A DNA stretch of 64,000 bases, taken from assembly GCF_900638385.1 (NCBI RefSeq), contig NZ_LR134510.1, positions 992,001 through 1,056,000 of the forward strand, read 5' to 3'. Below are positions 54,920 through 64,000 of the stretch, piece after piece. A program made the translations under genes and the position numbers. Position 1 is the first letter of the stretch. The number at the start of each line of letters is the position of its first letter. Source of the stretch: Actinobacillus delphinicola. GTDB lineage: Bacteria > Pseudomonadota > Gammaproteobacteria > Enterobacterales > Pasteurellaceae. The notes below the pieces were generated by a model, which did not search any database, was not told where the DNA came from, and saw only the letters and a program-made list of their open reading frames with translations.

Positions 54920-55885
54920 TTATGCACTACGAAGTTTGTTCAGCACTGCTTTAAGCGCATTATCTAATGGCGCTTTAATTCGCATTGGTTCTTCGGTTTT
55001 TGGGTGGAAAAAGACAATTTCAAATGCGTGTAAAAATAAACGATTTAAGCCAAAACTTGCCATTTTCTTATCGAACTCTTTGTCACCATATTTGGGATCC
55101 ATGGCAATAGGATGCCCTGCATGTAGCGTATGGACACGAATTTGGTGAGTACGCCCCGTAACAGGACTGGCTTTTACAAGAGTTGCAATTTGATAACGTT
55201 CTTCAATTTTGAAACGTGTTTCAGAGGGTTTTCCTTGCTCACTCACTTTGACTACACGCTCACCACTAGCAAGTTCATTCTTAAGCAACGGTGCTTGGAT
55301 GCTTTTTACGTGAGATTGCCATTGACCTCTTACGAGGGCAAGATAGTCTTTTTGTACACGTTTTTCTCGTAATTGTTCATGAAGATTACGTAATGCTGAA
55401 CGTTTTTTAGCGACCAGCAGAATACCAGATGTATCTCGATCTAGGCGGTGTACTAGTTCCAGAAAGCGTGCTTGTGGGCGTAAGGCTCTTAAGGCTTCAA
55501 TTACACCAAAATTTACGCCACTTCCTCCATGCACTGCCATGCCAGATGGTTTATTGATGACCAGCATAACCTCATCTTCATAAAGGATACAATCTTCCAA
55601 TTGACTTACTTTATTTAACTTAGTTGAAATTTGTGGAGTTTCTTTCTGAGAAACACGAACTGGTGGCACACGAATGATATCATTAGCTTGAAGTTTATAT
55701 TCTGGTTTTACTCGACCTTTATTTACTCGTACTTCACCTTTACGTAAGATGCGATATACCAGGCTTTTAGGGACACCTTTAAGGTGTGTCATGAGAAAAT
55801 TATCAATACGTTGTCCTGATTCATCTTCACTGATCGTGATGAGTTTTACTTTAGGATTAAGAATTTTTTCTGCAGCGTTTTCCAT
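54920..55885 (-). CDS. rluC: 23S rRNA pseudouridine synthase (955/2504/2580), RluC
   Basis: Makes pseudouridines in 23S rRNA. 321 residues: N-terminal S4 RNA-binding domain (about 18-75, GQRIDNFLMTHLKGVPKSLVY) and catalytic domain with LVHRLDRDTSGILLVAKK (catalytic Asp) and SPVTGRTHQIRVH. Overall order and length fit RluC rather than RluD. Confidence 0.93.
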   Translation of the reverse strand: MENAAEKILNPKVKLITISEDESGQRIDNFLMTHLKGVPKSLVYRILRKGEVRVNKGRVKPEYKLQANDIIRVPPVRVSQKETPQISTKLNKVSQLEDCILYEDEVMLVINKPSGMAVHGGSGVNFGVIEALRALRPQARFLELVHRLDRDTSGILLVAKKRSALRNLHEQLREKRVQKDYLALVRGQWQSHVKSIQAPLLKNELASGERVVKVSEQGKPSETRFKIEERYQIATLVKASPVTGRTHQIRVHTLHAGHPIAMDPKYGDKEFDKKMASFGLNRLFLHAFEIVFFHPKTEEPMRIKAPLDNALKAVLNKLRSA

Positions 55886-56010
55886 AATAATCAGTTATTG
55901 GGTAATTAAATTTTTATGATAATAACATAGATCTTAGGTAAATTGGGTGTAGAAAATTAAAGGTGGTCGAACGCCACCTTTATTGATTTCGGAAGTTATT
56001 TTTGAATAGC

Positions 56011-56607
56011 TTATTTAGTTTTTTTAGCTTGTGCAAAGATGGCTTTAAGTTCATCTTGAACAGCTTTATCCGTGGTTACAAGGATAGGTTGTACCTGTGC
56101 ATTAGAGAACGCAATTTCTCCAGCAACGGTGGTTAAATTGAGTTGTAATTTTTTACTATTTAAAAATTCTTTCTGAACAGCAGGCGTGTAAGAAGCAAGT
56201 GGTTTATTAAATGCAATACTTACTTGGGAATGTGCAGGCAGTGGTTTTTCAAAGTTTACCGGTACGGAGAAAATATCAATGAGATTTTTTCCTAATGTCA
56301 CGATGCCATACCATTTTACTGTTTTTAGGCTTTCTGTACTTTTATTAACGATGGTGTAGTTATACGCTAACATTTCTTTACCATCTTTTTTAGACAAAGT
56401 ATAAGAAATAGGTTGAATTTGTACAGTTTGATTGAATTTTACAAGTGGCGTTACTGCCGCTTTTTCTGGAGTTGCCGTAGCAGTGGTTGTTGGTTGAGTT
56501 TGGGTTGATGTTGATGGGGTATTTTGAGCCTTTTCATCGTGACACGCAGCCAAGGTCATCGTTGCTGCAAGAATACCTACAGTTAAGAATGATTTATTAA
56601 ATTTCAT
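56011..56607 (-). CDS. Putative lipoprotein of unknown function
   Basis: No family firmly recognised. From the ATG at 56607 it has 198 residues: signal peptide with lipobox (LAAC, Cys about 21), a Thr/Gln-rich low-complexity linker (about 27-52), then a beta-rich domain (QTVQIQPISYTLSKKDGKEM, NYTIVNKSTESLKTVKWYGI) that looks like an immunoglobulin-like periplasmic fold. It may help envelope assembly, but nothing in the context shows this. A start at 56634 would precede the signal peptide and is rejected. Confidence 0.8.
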   Translation of the reverse strand: MKFNKSFLTVGILAATMTLAACHDEKAQNTPSTSTQTQPTTTATATPEKAAVTPLVKFNQTVQIQPISYTLSKKDGKEMLAYNYTIVNKSTESLKTVKWYGIVTLGKNLIDIFSVPVNFEKPLPAHSQVSIAFNKPLASYTPAVQKEFLNSKKLQLNLTTVAGEIAFSNAQVQPILVTTDKAVQDELKAIFAQAKKTK

Positions 56608-56740
56608 AAAAAATCCCTCAAAAGTTAATGACATAAAATTATCAATTCAATGCGTTTGCCTATTATACGAACAAGAGCAAAATAAGTACACATTTTATAG
56701 TAAAATTATGTCTAATGATTGGTAATGGTAAGAAAGTTAA

Positions 56741-57400
56741 TTACTCATCACCATAATGAAGTTCACCAATTTCAATTGGTGCCCAGCCTTTTTGTTCGCG
56801 CCATTTATTCATATCACGTAGCGAATAGACGCAACCACAATATTCTTGTTTATAAAAACGTTCGCGTTTACTAATTTCTACACCACGTTGCGAGCCACCA
56901 CCTTTGCGCCAGTTGTAGTCCCAAAAGATAACGTCATCATAACGTGCTGCCGCTCTTCTTGCGGCTCCCATTACTTGGTTTATATCTTTCCAACGTGAAA
57001 TACCCAAGCTTGTCGTAAACACGGGAATATTATGTTCATGTGCAAAAAGCGCTGTACGTTCTAAACGCATATCAAAGCATTTGGTGCAACGTTTACCACG
57101 CTCAGGTTCATTTTCTAATCCTTTAATACGTTCAAACCATTCTTTACGGTCGTAATCACCATCATAAAATGGAATGTTCCATTTTTCAGCAAAACGTTTA
57201 TGCTCATTTTTACGAATTTCATATTCACGTTGTGGGTGAATATTAGGATTATAAAAGAAGATCGTTACATCAATTTCTGAAGCAACAACAGCCTCCATAA
57301 TTTCACCCGAACAGGGCGCACAGCAAGAATGAAGGAGTAATTTATCATACCCTTCAGGTAGAATAAGTTTTGGACGAATAAATTCAGATTGTGTTTTCAT
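56741..57400 (-). CDS. queH: Epoxyqueuosine reductase QueH
   Basis: Last step of queuosine synthesis, a wobble-base tRNA modification. 219 residues. QueH (former DUF208) features: [13 protein letters not shown] near the N-terminus, [31 protein letters not shown] and [10 protein letters not shown], whose cysteines hold the iron-sulfur and iron site. It is the non-homologous replacement of QueG. It overlaps the ispB stop by one base. Confidence 0.93.
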   Translation of the reverse strand: MKTQSEFIRPKLILPEGYDKLLLHSCCAPCSGEIMEAVVASEIDVTIFFYNPNIHPQREYEIRKNEHKRFAEKWNIPFYDGDYDRKEWFERIKGLENEPERGKRCTKCFDMRLERTALFAHEHNIPVFTTSLGISRWKDINQVMGAARRAAARYDDVIFWDYNWRKGGGSQRGVEISKRERFYKQEYCGCVYSLRDMNKWREQKGWAPIEIGELHYGDE

Positions 57401-58392
57401 TAGTAATGACGATCTACAGAAATATATGCTAGAGAAATTAATGCGTGTTTATAAGGTGACTCAGGTAAACATTTAATTGAATCTACTGCTTTTTGAGCTT
57501 CTTCACGAGCACGTTGCATAGCATAATCAAGAGAGTGATGTTCAGCCATAATAGTTAAAACTTCTGGAAGAATTTCACGTTTTCCGCCTTGATCAATTGC
57601 TTCTGCAATCATTTTAGCCTGTTGTTCGTTACCATGACGCATAGCATGCAATAAAGGTAATGTCGGTTTACCTTCTGCAAGATCATCACCGATATTCTTA
57701 CCAAGCGCTTGGCTGGTGGCGCTATAATCCAACACATCATCAACTAATTGGAAAGCAGTTCCTAAATAACGACCATAATCTTGTAATGCTTTTTCTTGTT
57801 CATCTGTTGCATCCGCAACGATAGCTGCACATTGGGTAGCAACCTCAAAAAGACGAGCAGTTTTGCTATAAATAACGCGCATATAATCTGCTTCTGTTGT
57901 TTCAGGGTTGTTGCAGTTAATTAATTGTTGAACTTCTCCTTCTGAGATAACATTAGTCGCATCAGACATGACATGTAGGATACGTAATGAGTTAAGTTCA
58001 GCAACCATTTGAAATGCACGAGTATAGATAAAATCGCCGACTAATACGCTAGCAGCATTGCCGAATTCAGCATTAGCAGTCGGTTTTCCACGGCGTAAAT
58101 CGGATTCATCAACAACATCATCATGTAAAAGTGTTGCAGTATGGACAAATTCCACGAATGCTGCGCAATTGCTTACACGTTTACTCTCCCCATTTAAGGC
58201 TCGCCCAGCAAGTAAGGCAATCATCGGACGGATGCGTTTTCCACCGCTTTGAATGATGTAGAATCCGATTTGATTTATGAGAGGTATTTGGGAATCTAAT
58301 TGCGATAAAATGGTTTCGTTTACGATACCCATATCATCGTGAATTAATGCTTGGATTTCCGTGAGATCCATTAAGTTTTTTAAATCGCTCAT
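57400..58392 (-). CDS. ispB: Octaprenyl diphosphate synthase
   Basis: Makes the C40 side chain of ubiquinone/menaquinone. From the ATG at 58392 it has 330 residues, with both aspartate-rich motifs: [11 protein letters not shown] (first DDxxD) and QLVDDVLDY (second), plus [12 protein letters not shown]. The 30-residue extension upstream is hydrophobic but unconserved and is left out. It is divergent from rplU, as in E. coli. Confidence 0.96.
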   Translation of the reverse strand: MSDLKNLMDLTEIQALIHDDMGIVNETILSQLDSQIPLINQIGFYIIQSGGKRIRPMIALLAGRALNGESKRVSNCAAFVEFVHTATLLHDDVVDESDLRRGKPTANAEFGNAASVLVGDFIYTRAFQMVAELNSLRILHVMSDATNVISEGEVQQLINCNNPETTEADYMRVIYSKTARLFEVATQCAAIVADATDEQEKALQDYGRYLGTAFQLVDDVLDYSATSQALGKNIGDDLAEGKPTLPLLHAMRHGNEQQAKMIAEAIDQGGKREILPEVLTIMAEHHSLDYAMQRAREEAQKAVDSIKCLPESPYKHALISLAYISVDRHY

Positions 58393-58507
58393 ATGAAATA
58401 AATTCTTTATTTGTAAAAAAATTGTAATGCATTGTACTTGATTTTTGAATTGAACTAAAAGGAAAGAGTTAAAAAACAACATTTTTTCATTTAGATTAAA
58501 TAATCAC

Positions 58508-58536
58508 TTGCCAAGAAAGTCATTTTTCCGTAGAAT
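58508..58536 (+). promoter_or_regulatory. Promoter of rplU-rpmA
   Basis: -35 TTGCCA (58508-58513), 17-base spacer, -10 TAGAAT (58531-58536), about 75 bases before rplU. Confidence 0.65.
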
Positions 58537-58611
58537 TTGCGACCTATTTTGTATAAATTTTGAAGTGCTAGATGAATATTACATTACTGGCACATATAAA
58601 GCGGAGTATTT

Positions 58612-58923
58612 ATGTACGCAGTTTTCCAAAGTGGTGGTAAACAACACCGTGTAAGCGAAGGTCAAGTGATTCGCTTAGAAAAACTTGAAAAAGCAACCGG
58701 CGAAACCGTTGAATTCGATTCTGTATTAATGGTTGTAAACGGTGAAGACGTTAAAATCGGTACACCAGTAGTTGCTGGTAGTAAAGTAGTGGCAGAAGTT
58801 GTAGCACACGGACGTGGCGATAAAGTTAAAATCGTTAAATTCCGTCGTCGTAAACATAGCCGTAAACAACAAGGTCATCGTCAGTGGTTCACAGAAGTGA
58901 AAATCACTGGGATTCAAGCATAA
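58612..58923 (+). CDS. rplU: 50S ribosomal protein L21
   Basis: 23S-binding protein of 103 residues ([20 protein letters not shown]), ending with [20 protein letters not shown]. First gene of the rplU-rpmA-yhbE-obgE cluster; conserved pairing with rpmA. Confidence 0.99.
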   Translation: MYAVFQSGGKQHRVSEGQVIRLEKLEKATGETVEFDSVLMVVNGEDVKIGTPVVAGSKVVAEVVAHGRGDKVKIVKFRRRKHSRKQQGHRQWFTEVKITGIQA

Positions 58924-58943
58924 TTTCAGAGGAGATCAAGTAG

Positions 58944-59201
58944 ATGGCAACTAAAAAAGCTGGTGGTTCAACTCGTAACGGTCGTGATTCTGAAGCTAAA
59001 CGTCTTGGCGTTAAACGTTTCGGTGGCGAATCTGTTTTAGCAGGAAGCATTATTGTTCGTCAACGTGGTACTAAATTCCACGCTGGTAACAACGTTGGTA
59101 TGGGTCGCGATCACACTTTATTCGCAACCGCTGACGGTAAAGTTAAATTTGAAGTAAAAGGCGAAAAAAATCGCAAATACGTAAGTATTGTTACTGAATA
59201 A
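58944..59201 (+). CDS. rpmA: 50S ribosomal protein L27
   Basis: 85 residues ([20 protein letters not shown]). The N-terminus reaches the peptidyl transferase centre. It carries no cleavable extension, as expected outside the Firmicutes. Confidence 0.99.
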   Translation: MATKKAGGSTRNGRDSEAKRLGVKRFGGESVLAGSIIVRQRGTKFHAGNNVGMGRDHTLFATADGKVKFEVKGEKNRKYVSIVTE

Positions 59202-59225
59202 TTTACGATTGAACGAATAAAAAAT

Positions 59226-59250
59226 GCCCCACAAATTTGTGGGGCTTTTG
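59226..59250 (+). terminator. Terminator after rpmA
   Basis: GCCCCACAAATTTGTGGGGC (59226-59245) is a perfect 20-base palindrome followed by TTTTG. It separates the ribosomal genes from yhbE-obgE, though read-through is likely in this cluster. Confidence 0.85.
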
Positions 59251-59325
59251 TTATTTGTAAAAATAACAAATTTACAAGTTGTATCCCATCATAAAAACGA
59301 AAATAAAAGAAGTAAAAGGTCAACT

Positions 59326-60258
59326 ATGGCACAGTCACAAGGACAACGTCCTATTTCAGGATTCTTTCTTGCACTTACCACAGGTATGATGTGGGGGGCA
59401 TTACCTATTGCGATTCAACAAGTTTTAAAAGGTATGGATGTTCAAACGATAGTTTGGTATCGTTTTTCTACTGCCGCAATTGTATTATTAATTTGTTTGG
59501 GCGTTAAAGGTAAGTTACCGAATTTAAGACATATTCACCAACGTTATTGGTGGTTTTTACTATTAGGTGTTTTAGGGCTTGCGGGTAATTTTTATCTATT
59601 TAATGCCGCATTACAATATATTCTACCGACAACAAGTCAAATTCTGACTCCTGTTGCAGCTTTTTTGATGTTATTAGCAGGTGTATTTTTATTTAAAGAG
59701 CGGATGTACGTCACTCAAAAAATAGGGTTAGGTTTATTAATTCTTGGTTTAGGTTTGTTCTTTAACCAACATTTAAATGACTTTTTACACTTAAGCGTTT
59801 ATTTTAAAGGTGTGTTAATTGGGCTGTCTGCCGCTCTAGTTTGGGTAATTTATGGTATTTCACAAAAAATATTACTCTTTAAATTTAAAGCACAACAAAT
59901 CTTATTAATGATTTATATCGGGTGTTTCGTAATTTTTACACCTGCATCTCATCCTTCACAAGTAGGGAATCTAACGCCATTAGAAATGGGTTGTTTAATT
60001 TTCTGTTGTGCAAATACATTAATTGGCTATGGTTGCTATGCGGAGGCGCTTAACCGCTGGGATGTAGCCAAAGTGAGTGCAGTTACAACACAGATTCCAA
60101 TTTTTACAATGATATTTTCCGCATTACTTTCTTGGTGGGCACCAAGTATCTTTAAGATGGAAAATTTAAATTTTATTAGTTATTTAGGCGCAGCAGTGGT
60201 GGTGGCAGGTGCATTAATGTCTGCGATTGGCCACAAATTTATTAAGCCAAAGAGTTAA
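59326..60258 (+). CDS. yhbE: EamA/DMT-family transporter (YhbE-like)
   Basis: Inner-membrane exporter of the drug/metabolite family, substrate unknown. 310 residues, about ten hydrophobic segments arranged as two EamA halves (about 10-145 and 160-300; GMMWGALPIAIQQVLKGMDV, and WVIYGISQKILL). The start at 59326 is chosen because the longer frame from 59224 would translate the terminator hairpin. Its position between rpmA and obgE matches E. coli yhbE. Confidence 0.9.
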   Translation: MAQSQGQRPISGFFLALTTGMMWGALPIAIQQVLKGMDVQTIVWYRFSTAAIVLLICLGVKGKLPNLRHIHQRYWWFLLLGVLGLAGNFYLFNAALQYILPTTSQILTPVAAFLMLLAGVFLFKERMYVTQKIGLGLLILGLGLFFNQHLNDFLHLSVYFKGVLIGLSAALVWVIYGISQKILLFKFKAQQILLMIYIGCFVIFTPASHPSQVGNLTPLEMGCLIFCCANTLIGYGCYAEALNRWDVAKVSAVTTQIPIFTMIFSALLSWWAPSIFKMENLNFISYLGAAVVVAGALMSAIGHKFIKPKS

Positions 60259-61449
<1,191 letters not shown>

Positions 61450-61472
61450 TCTTTATCATTAAAGATCCTATT

Positions 61473-61513
61473 ACGCCCCGATTTTCCGAAAAATTTATGG
61501 AAAATCGGGGCGT
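61473..61513. repeat. Intergenic palindromic repeat, copy 8
   Basis: The best-conserved copy: ACGCCCCGATTTTCC and GGAAAATCGGGGCGT arms around GAAAAATTTAT, followed by TTTTT. It probably terminates obgE. Confidence 0.85.
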
Positions 61514-61639
61514 TTTTGTATCAGAATTACACCTTTCGATTATTCTTATGAAACGATAAAGCGGATAAATAGGTGATTTAAAAAGTTTCTGAATTTATTT
61601 AAGATTGTCTTGATGAGTTTTGATTAATGAGGCGCAGAA

Positions 61640-61735
61640 ATGCTTAGCTATATTCTAGTTATCGGCGTTGTCGCCCCTTTTTTATCCTCTTTTTTGGTTT
61701 TCTCTTTTTCCCTATATTGGCGACGATTTATTTGA
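61640..61735 (+). CDS. Possible 31-residue membrane peptide
   Basis: Unrecognised short frame, MLSYILVIGVVAPFLSSFLV followed by FSFSLYWRRFI: a single hydrophobic helix with a basic end. GAGG lies 11 bases before the ATG. Its stop overlaps the start of another short frame (TGATG at 61733-61737). It may be a small membrane protein, a toxin-like peptide or the remnant of a larger gene; evidence is weak. The rest of 61514-61903 holds nothing else recognised. Confidence 0.25.
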   Translation: MLSYILVIGVVAPFLSSFLVFSFSLYWRRFI

Positions 61736-61839
61736 TGTTATTAGGAAAGGTGAGAACTGCACTCACTAATGGTAGGTGTCCCATTTTGCTTACTTATTTA
61801 TGGCGGAGATTATTACCTAATCTAATGAATAATCTATGA
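61735..61839 (+). CDS. Possible 34-residue peptide coupled to the preceding frame
   Basis: Unrecognised frame MLLGKVRTALTNGRCPILLT followed by YLWRRLLPNLMNNL. The start overlaps the stop of the upstream short frame by TGATG. It is hydrophobic and basic. It could be the other half of a single decayed gene. Confidence 0.2.
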   Translation: MLLGKVRTALTNGRCPILLTYLWRRLLPNLMNNL

Positions 61840-61903
61840 TAGATGAGCCTGATACATTTTGGCACGTGATAATATAAGAGCAATAGTGAGGGGATAGAGA
61901 AGG

Positions 61904-61945
61904 ACGCCCCAATTTCCTTAAAAATTTTGCGAAAATCGGGGCGTG
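61904..61945. repeat. Intergenic palindromic repeat, copy 9
   Basis: ACGCCCCAATTTCC and GCGAAAATCGGGGCGTG arms around TTAAAAATTTT. It lies at the 3' end of the minus-strand transporter gene, 5 bases from its stop codon. Confidence 0.8.
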
Positions 61946-61950
61946 GAGGA

Positions 61951-63291
61951 TTATTTAGCTACTGCTAATTTTTGTTTACGTGCGTGACGACGTTGTAAAA
62001 CTGGAACAATAATTAATAGTGCTGCACTTGCGACGGAGATAATGAACAATGTGCTGAAAAATCCATGCCATTTGAAGTGTTGAATAATTAAAGACAACGG
62101 ATAACCAGAAATTGCTGCACCACCGTAAGCGAATAAACTTACGAAACCAGTTGCTGTAGCTGCTGCATGTTTATGTGACATTTCAGCTGCTGCCATACCG
62201 ATCATAAACTGTGGACCGAAGATAAAGAAGCCCATTAGGAAGAACAAACTAGACATCACATAGTAGTTATGTGTTGGGATAATCCATAAAGCAAGCGCAA
62301 CGGCAATGATACCAAACACATAGATGATATTCATTTGTGAGCGGTTTCCTTTAAAAATTTTGTCTGACCCCCAACCTGCAAATAATGCACCTAAGAACCC
62401 ACCTACTTCGAAGAAGGATACGGTCGCATTCGCTTTTAAGATATCGTAATGGTGGGTTTCCATTAAGTATAAGTTACCCCAGTCATTGATACCTGTACGG
62501 ATGATATATACACAGCAATAAGAGAAGGCAAGAACCCAGATAATGCTATTTTTAAAGATATATTCACGTAGGATTTCCCAAGCAGATAACCCGATACCTT
62601 CGCTTTCGTGTTTCTTTTCTGCTTCATCGTTACGCCATTGACCAACGGTTGGTAACCCCATGCTGGTTGGACGATCACGTAGACCAAGACATAAAACAAT
62701 CCCGATAACAATAGCAAGTGCGCCTGGAATAATCATACCGTAACGCCAACCCCATGCCATTGCAATTGCACCAGCAAGAATTGGAATTAATGCGCCACCT
62801 ACGTTGTGTGAGGTGTTCCAAAATGCCCACCAAAGACCACGTTCATTGCGCGAATACCAACTGGTTAAGAGTTTTGCACACGGTGGCCAACCCCAACCTT
62901 GGAAGAACGCATTGATAATCCAAAGAGTAACAAACATGAAAACAGAAGAACTCATCCCGAACAGAATATTAACAACCCCTGTCATCATTAAACCAATACC
63001 CATGAAATAGCGAGGATTTGAACGATCCCCTAGCATTCCTGAGATAAATTTTGATACCCCGTAAGTAAGATAAAATGCTGTCCCCATGATCCCGATATCG
63101 GCTTTATGCAAACCAAGATCTTGAAGCATATCTGGCATAACGAAGTTAAAACTTTTGCGAGTGAAGTAGAAAACCGCATATCCGATGTAACTGACAATCA
63201 TTAATTGCCAGCGCCAGTAGCGATATGTTTTATCAATTTCCTCTTTAGATTTGGTCACTGGAAGATCCGGTGCTTCTTTAAAAATATTCAT
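61951..63291 (-). CDS. UhpC-like organophosphate:phosphate antiporter-family protein
   Basis: Major-facilitator protein of the OPA family, 446 residues from the ATG at 63291 (AAAGGAATCACAT before it), twelve hydrophobic segments. The start EIDKTYRYWRWQ, then GYAVFYFTRKSFN, SDRSNPRYFMGIGL-like loop, INAFFQGWGWPPCAKLLTSW and WNTSHNVGGALIPI follow E. coli UhpC, the glucose-6-phosphate sensor, more closely than GlpT or UhpT. No UhpA/UhpB signalling partners are visible, so it more likely works as a transporter. A CRP-like site lies upstream. Confidence 0.85.
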   Translation of the reverse strand: MNIFKEAPDLPVTKSKEEIDKTYRYWRWQLMIVSYIGYAVFYFTRKSFNFVMPDMLQDLGLHKADIGIMGTAFYLTYGVSKFISGMLGDRSNPRYFMGIGLMMTGVVNILFGMSSSVFMFVTLWIINAFFQGWGWPPCAKLLTSWYSRNERGLWWAFWNTSHNVGGALIPILAGAIAMAWGWRYGMIIPGALAIVIGIVLCLGLRDRPTSMGLPTVGQWRNDEAEKKHESEGIGLSAWEILREYIFKNSIIWVLAFSYCCVYIIRTGINDWGNLYLMETHHYDILKANATVSFFEVGGFLGALFAGWGSDKIFKGNRSQMNIIYVFGIIAVALALWIIPTHNYYVMSSLFFLMGFFIFGPQFMIGMAAAEMSHKHAAATATGFVSLFAYGGAAISGYPLSLIIQHFKWHGFFSTLFIISVASAALLIIVPVLQRRHARKQKLAVAK

Positions 63292-63365
63292 ATGTGATTC
63301 CTTTTTCAAAAAACTTGTGAATTATGGAGCAAAAATCCATTTTTTGCTAAGAATTATTGAAGATT

Positions 63366-63381
63366 TTTGAAGTTGATCACA
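63366..63381 (-). promoter_or_regulatory. CRP-like site upstream of the UhpC-like gene
   Basis: On the minus strand TGTGA-TCAACT-TCAAA matches 9 of 10 CRP consensus bases and lies about 80 bases before the start codon, a usual distance for CRP-activated sugar transport genes. Confidence 0.5.
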
Positions 63382-63424
63382 TTTTTTTCTTCAAATGAAG
63401 AAATATGAACAAAATAAGGTTAAA

Positions 63425-63459
63425 AAATAACGCCTACGTTTAAATGTTAGGCGTTATTT
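63425..63459 (-). terminator. Terminator after the family-25 glycosyltransferase
   Basis: AAATAACGCCTA (63425-63436) and TAGGCGTTATTT (63448-63459) are perfect 12-base arms, next to the minus-strand stop codon at 63468. Confidence 0.8.
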
Positions 63460-63467
63460 GATTAGGA

Positions 63468-64000
63468 TTAGTGAGTTAGGTTATAAATCATGCGATGAAT
63501 TCGATCCATTGTTGCAAAGTATTCGCGACGTAGTCTTATCAGCAATGTTCTTGATTCTGCACACTTATTATGCGGAATATTACTTTCTAACTGCGTATCT
63601 TGCGTGACACATGGAGGAAGAACGCCATAAAAATCTAATTTATTTTCATAGTAACGGTCCATTGAAATATCTACATCAAAGATCCACTCTTTAGTGTAAT
63701 CTAGTAATTTTTTAGCAGCTTGTGGCGTTAAATAATAGCAAGCTGCATTTCCCCAGCCTTTGTAGAAACGTTTTACTTCAAGATGAAAGGTAGGTTCATG
63801 CTTTATTAATTTTGATTTAGATTTATTGTAGGACTTACATAGCCATAGAAACTCATAAGTATTATTAGGTGAGTTAACAAAATGATAAGTATTGAGGAAA
63901 TTATCTAATAAAATAGCATCGTCTTCCATTACGATAATTCCTTGATTGAGTTCGACACATTTTTGCCATAATAAATAATGGCTTGCAAAACAACCTAATT
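63468..64000 (-). CDS. Glycosyltransferase family 25 (LOS biosynthesis), 5' end cut
   Basis: The frame runs through the window edge; the internal Met at 63929 is not the start. Upstream residues read LGCFASHYLLWQKCVELNQ and then GIIVMEDDA, the classic family-25 core (acceptor region and the ExD metal/sugar motif). Further on come GWGNAACYYLTPQAAKKLL and the DVDISMDRYY segment. Members add galactose or glucose to lipooligosaccharide in Haemophilus (LpsA/Lex2B-like). The N-terminal part lies outside. It relates to hldD and the family-8 enzyme in LOS synthesis. Confidence 0.88.
   Translation of the reverse strand, partial: LGCFASHYLLWQKCVELNQGIIVMEDDAILLDNFLNTYHFVNSPNNTYEFLWLCKSYNKSKSKLIKHEPTFHLEVKRFYKGWGNAACYYLTPQAAKKLLDYTKEWIFDVDISMDRYYENKLDFYGVLPPCVTQDTQLESNIPHNKCAESRTLLIRLRREYFATMDRIHRMIYNLTH

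Noticed and set aside
58393-58482. Longer N-terminus for IspB
   Set aside because: The conserved protein begins MSDLKNL at 58392; the extension overlaps the divergent promoter region.
59224-59325. Longer N-terminus for the YhbE-like transporter
   Set aside because: The extra 34 codons would translate the perfect rpmA terminator hairpin and lack hydrophobic transporter character.

Overview
The window is a chromosomal segment of a gammaproteobacterium of the family Pasteurellaceae (Haemophilus/Pasteurella/Avibacterium group; species not determined). The evidence is AT-rich DNA, the 16S rRNA sequence, Haemophilus-like protein sequences, a compact genome style and Pasteurellaceae gene order. Hin-type uptake sequences (AAGTGCGGT), dense in many relatives, were not seen by eye.

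Layout. 1-345 is the end of a TonB-dependent outer-membrane receptor. 526-4820 is the def-fmt-rsmB-trkA operon. Then come udp and asnC (minus strand), asnA, a family-8 glycosyltransferase, slyD and a YeiH-type membrane protein. 10415-14138 is the fructose operon fruB-fruK-fruA behind a near-perfect CRP promoter. 14290-24675 holds priA, an ftsN-like gene, a short-chain dehydrogenase, hldD, mutS, rmuC and ansA. 24816-40912 is the S10-spc-alpha ribosomal protein supercluster ending in rpoA-rplQ, with its leaders and promoters. Between the S10 and spc parts lies an unrelated AT-rich pair of unknown genes (a 94-residue protein and a 364-residue lipoprotein, translationally coupled) and an antibiotic-biosynthesis-monooxygenase-fold gene.

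41089-42687 is exbB-exbD-tonB. It is followed by pepP and ygfB (minus strand), then zapA, 6S RNA and fau. 46093-51731 is a complete rRNA operon: promoter, boxA, 16S, tRNA-Glu, 23S, two different 5S copies, tRNA-Asp and tRNA-Trp. After it come sdaC-sdaA (serine uptake and deamination), rluC, a lipoprotein, queH and ispB (minus strand), the rplU-rpmA-yhbE-obgE cluster, a 500-base region without a clear gene, a UhpC-like sugar-phosphate transporter/sensor and a truncated family-25 glycosyltransferase.

How it works together. Most of the window is core machinery for translation, division, repair and envelope biogenesis. CRP-like sites precede fruB, sdaC, the UhpC-like gene and asnA, suggesting shared carbon control. 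A family of about nine imperfect palindromes (ACGCCCCGATTTTC ... GAAAATCGGGGCGT) sits at gene 3' ends throughout. The least explained parts are the coupled gene pair inside the ribosomal supercluster with its unusual palindromes, the divergent second 5S gene with compensatory stem changes, and the intergenic repeat family.
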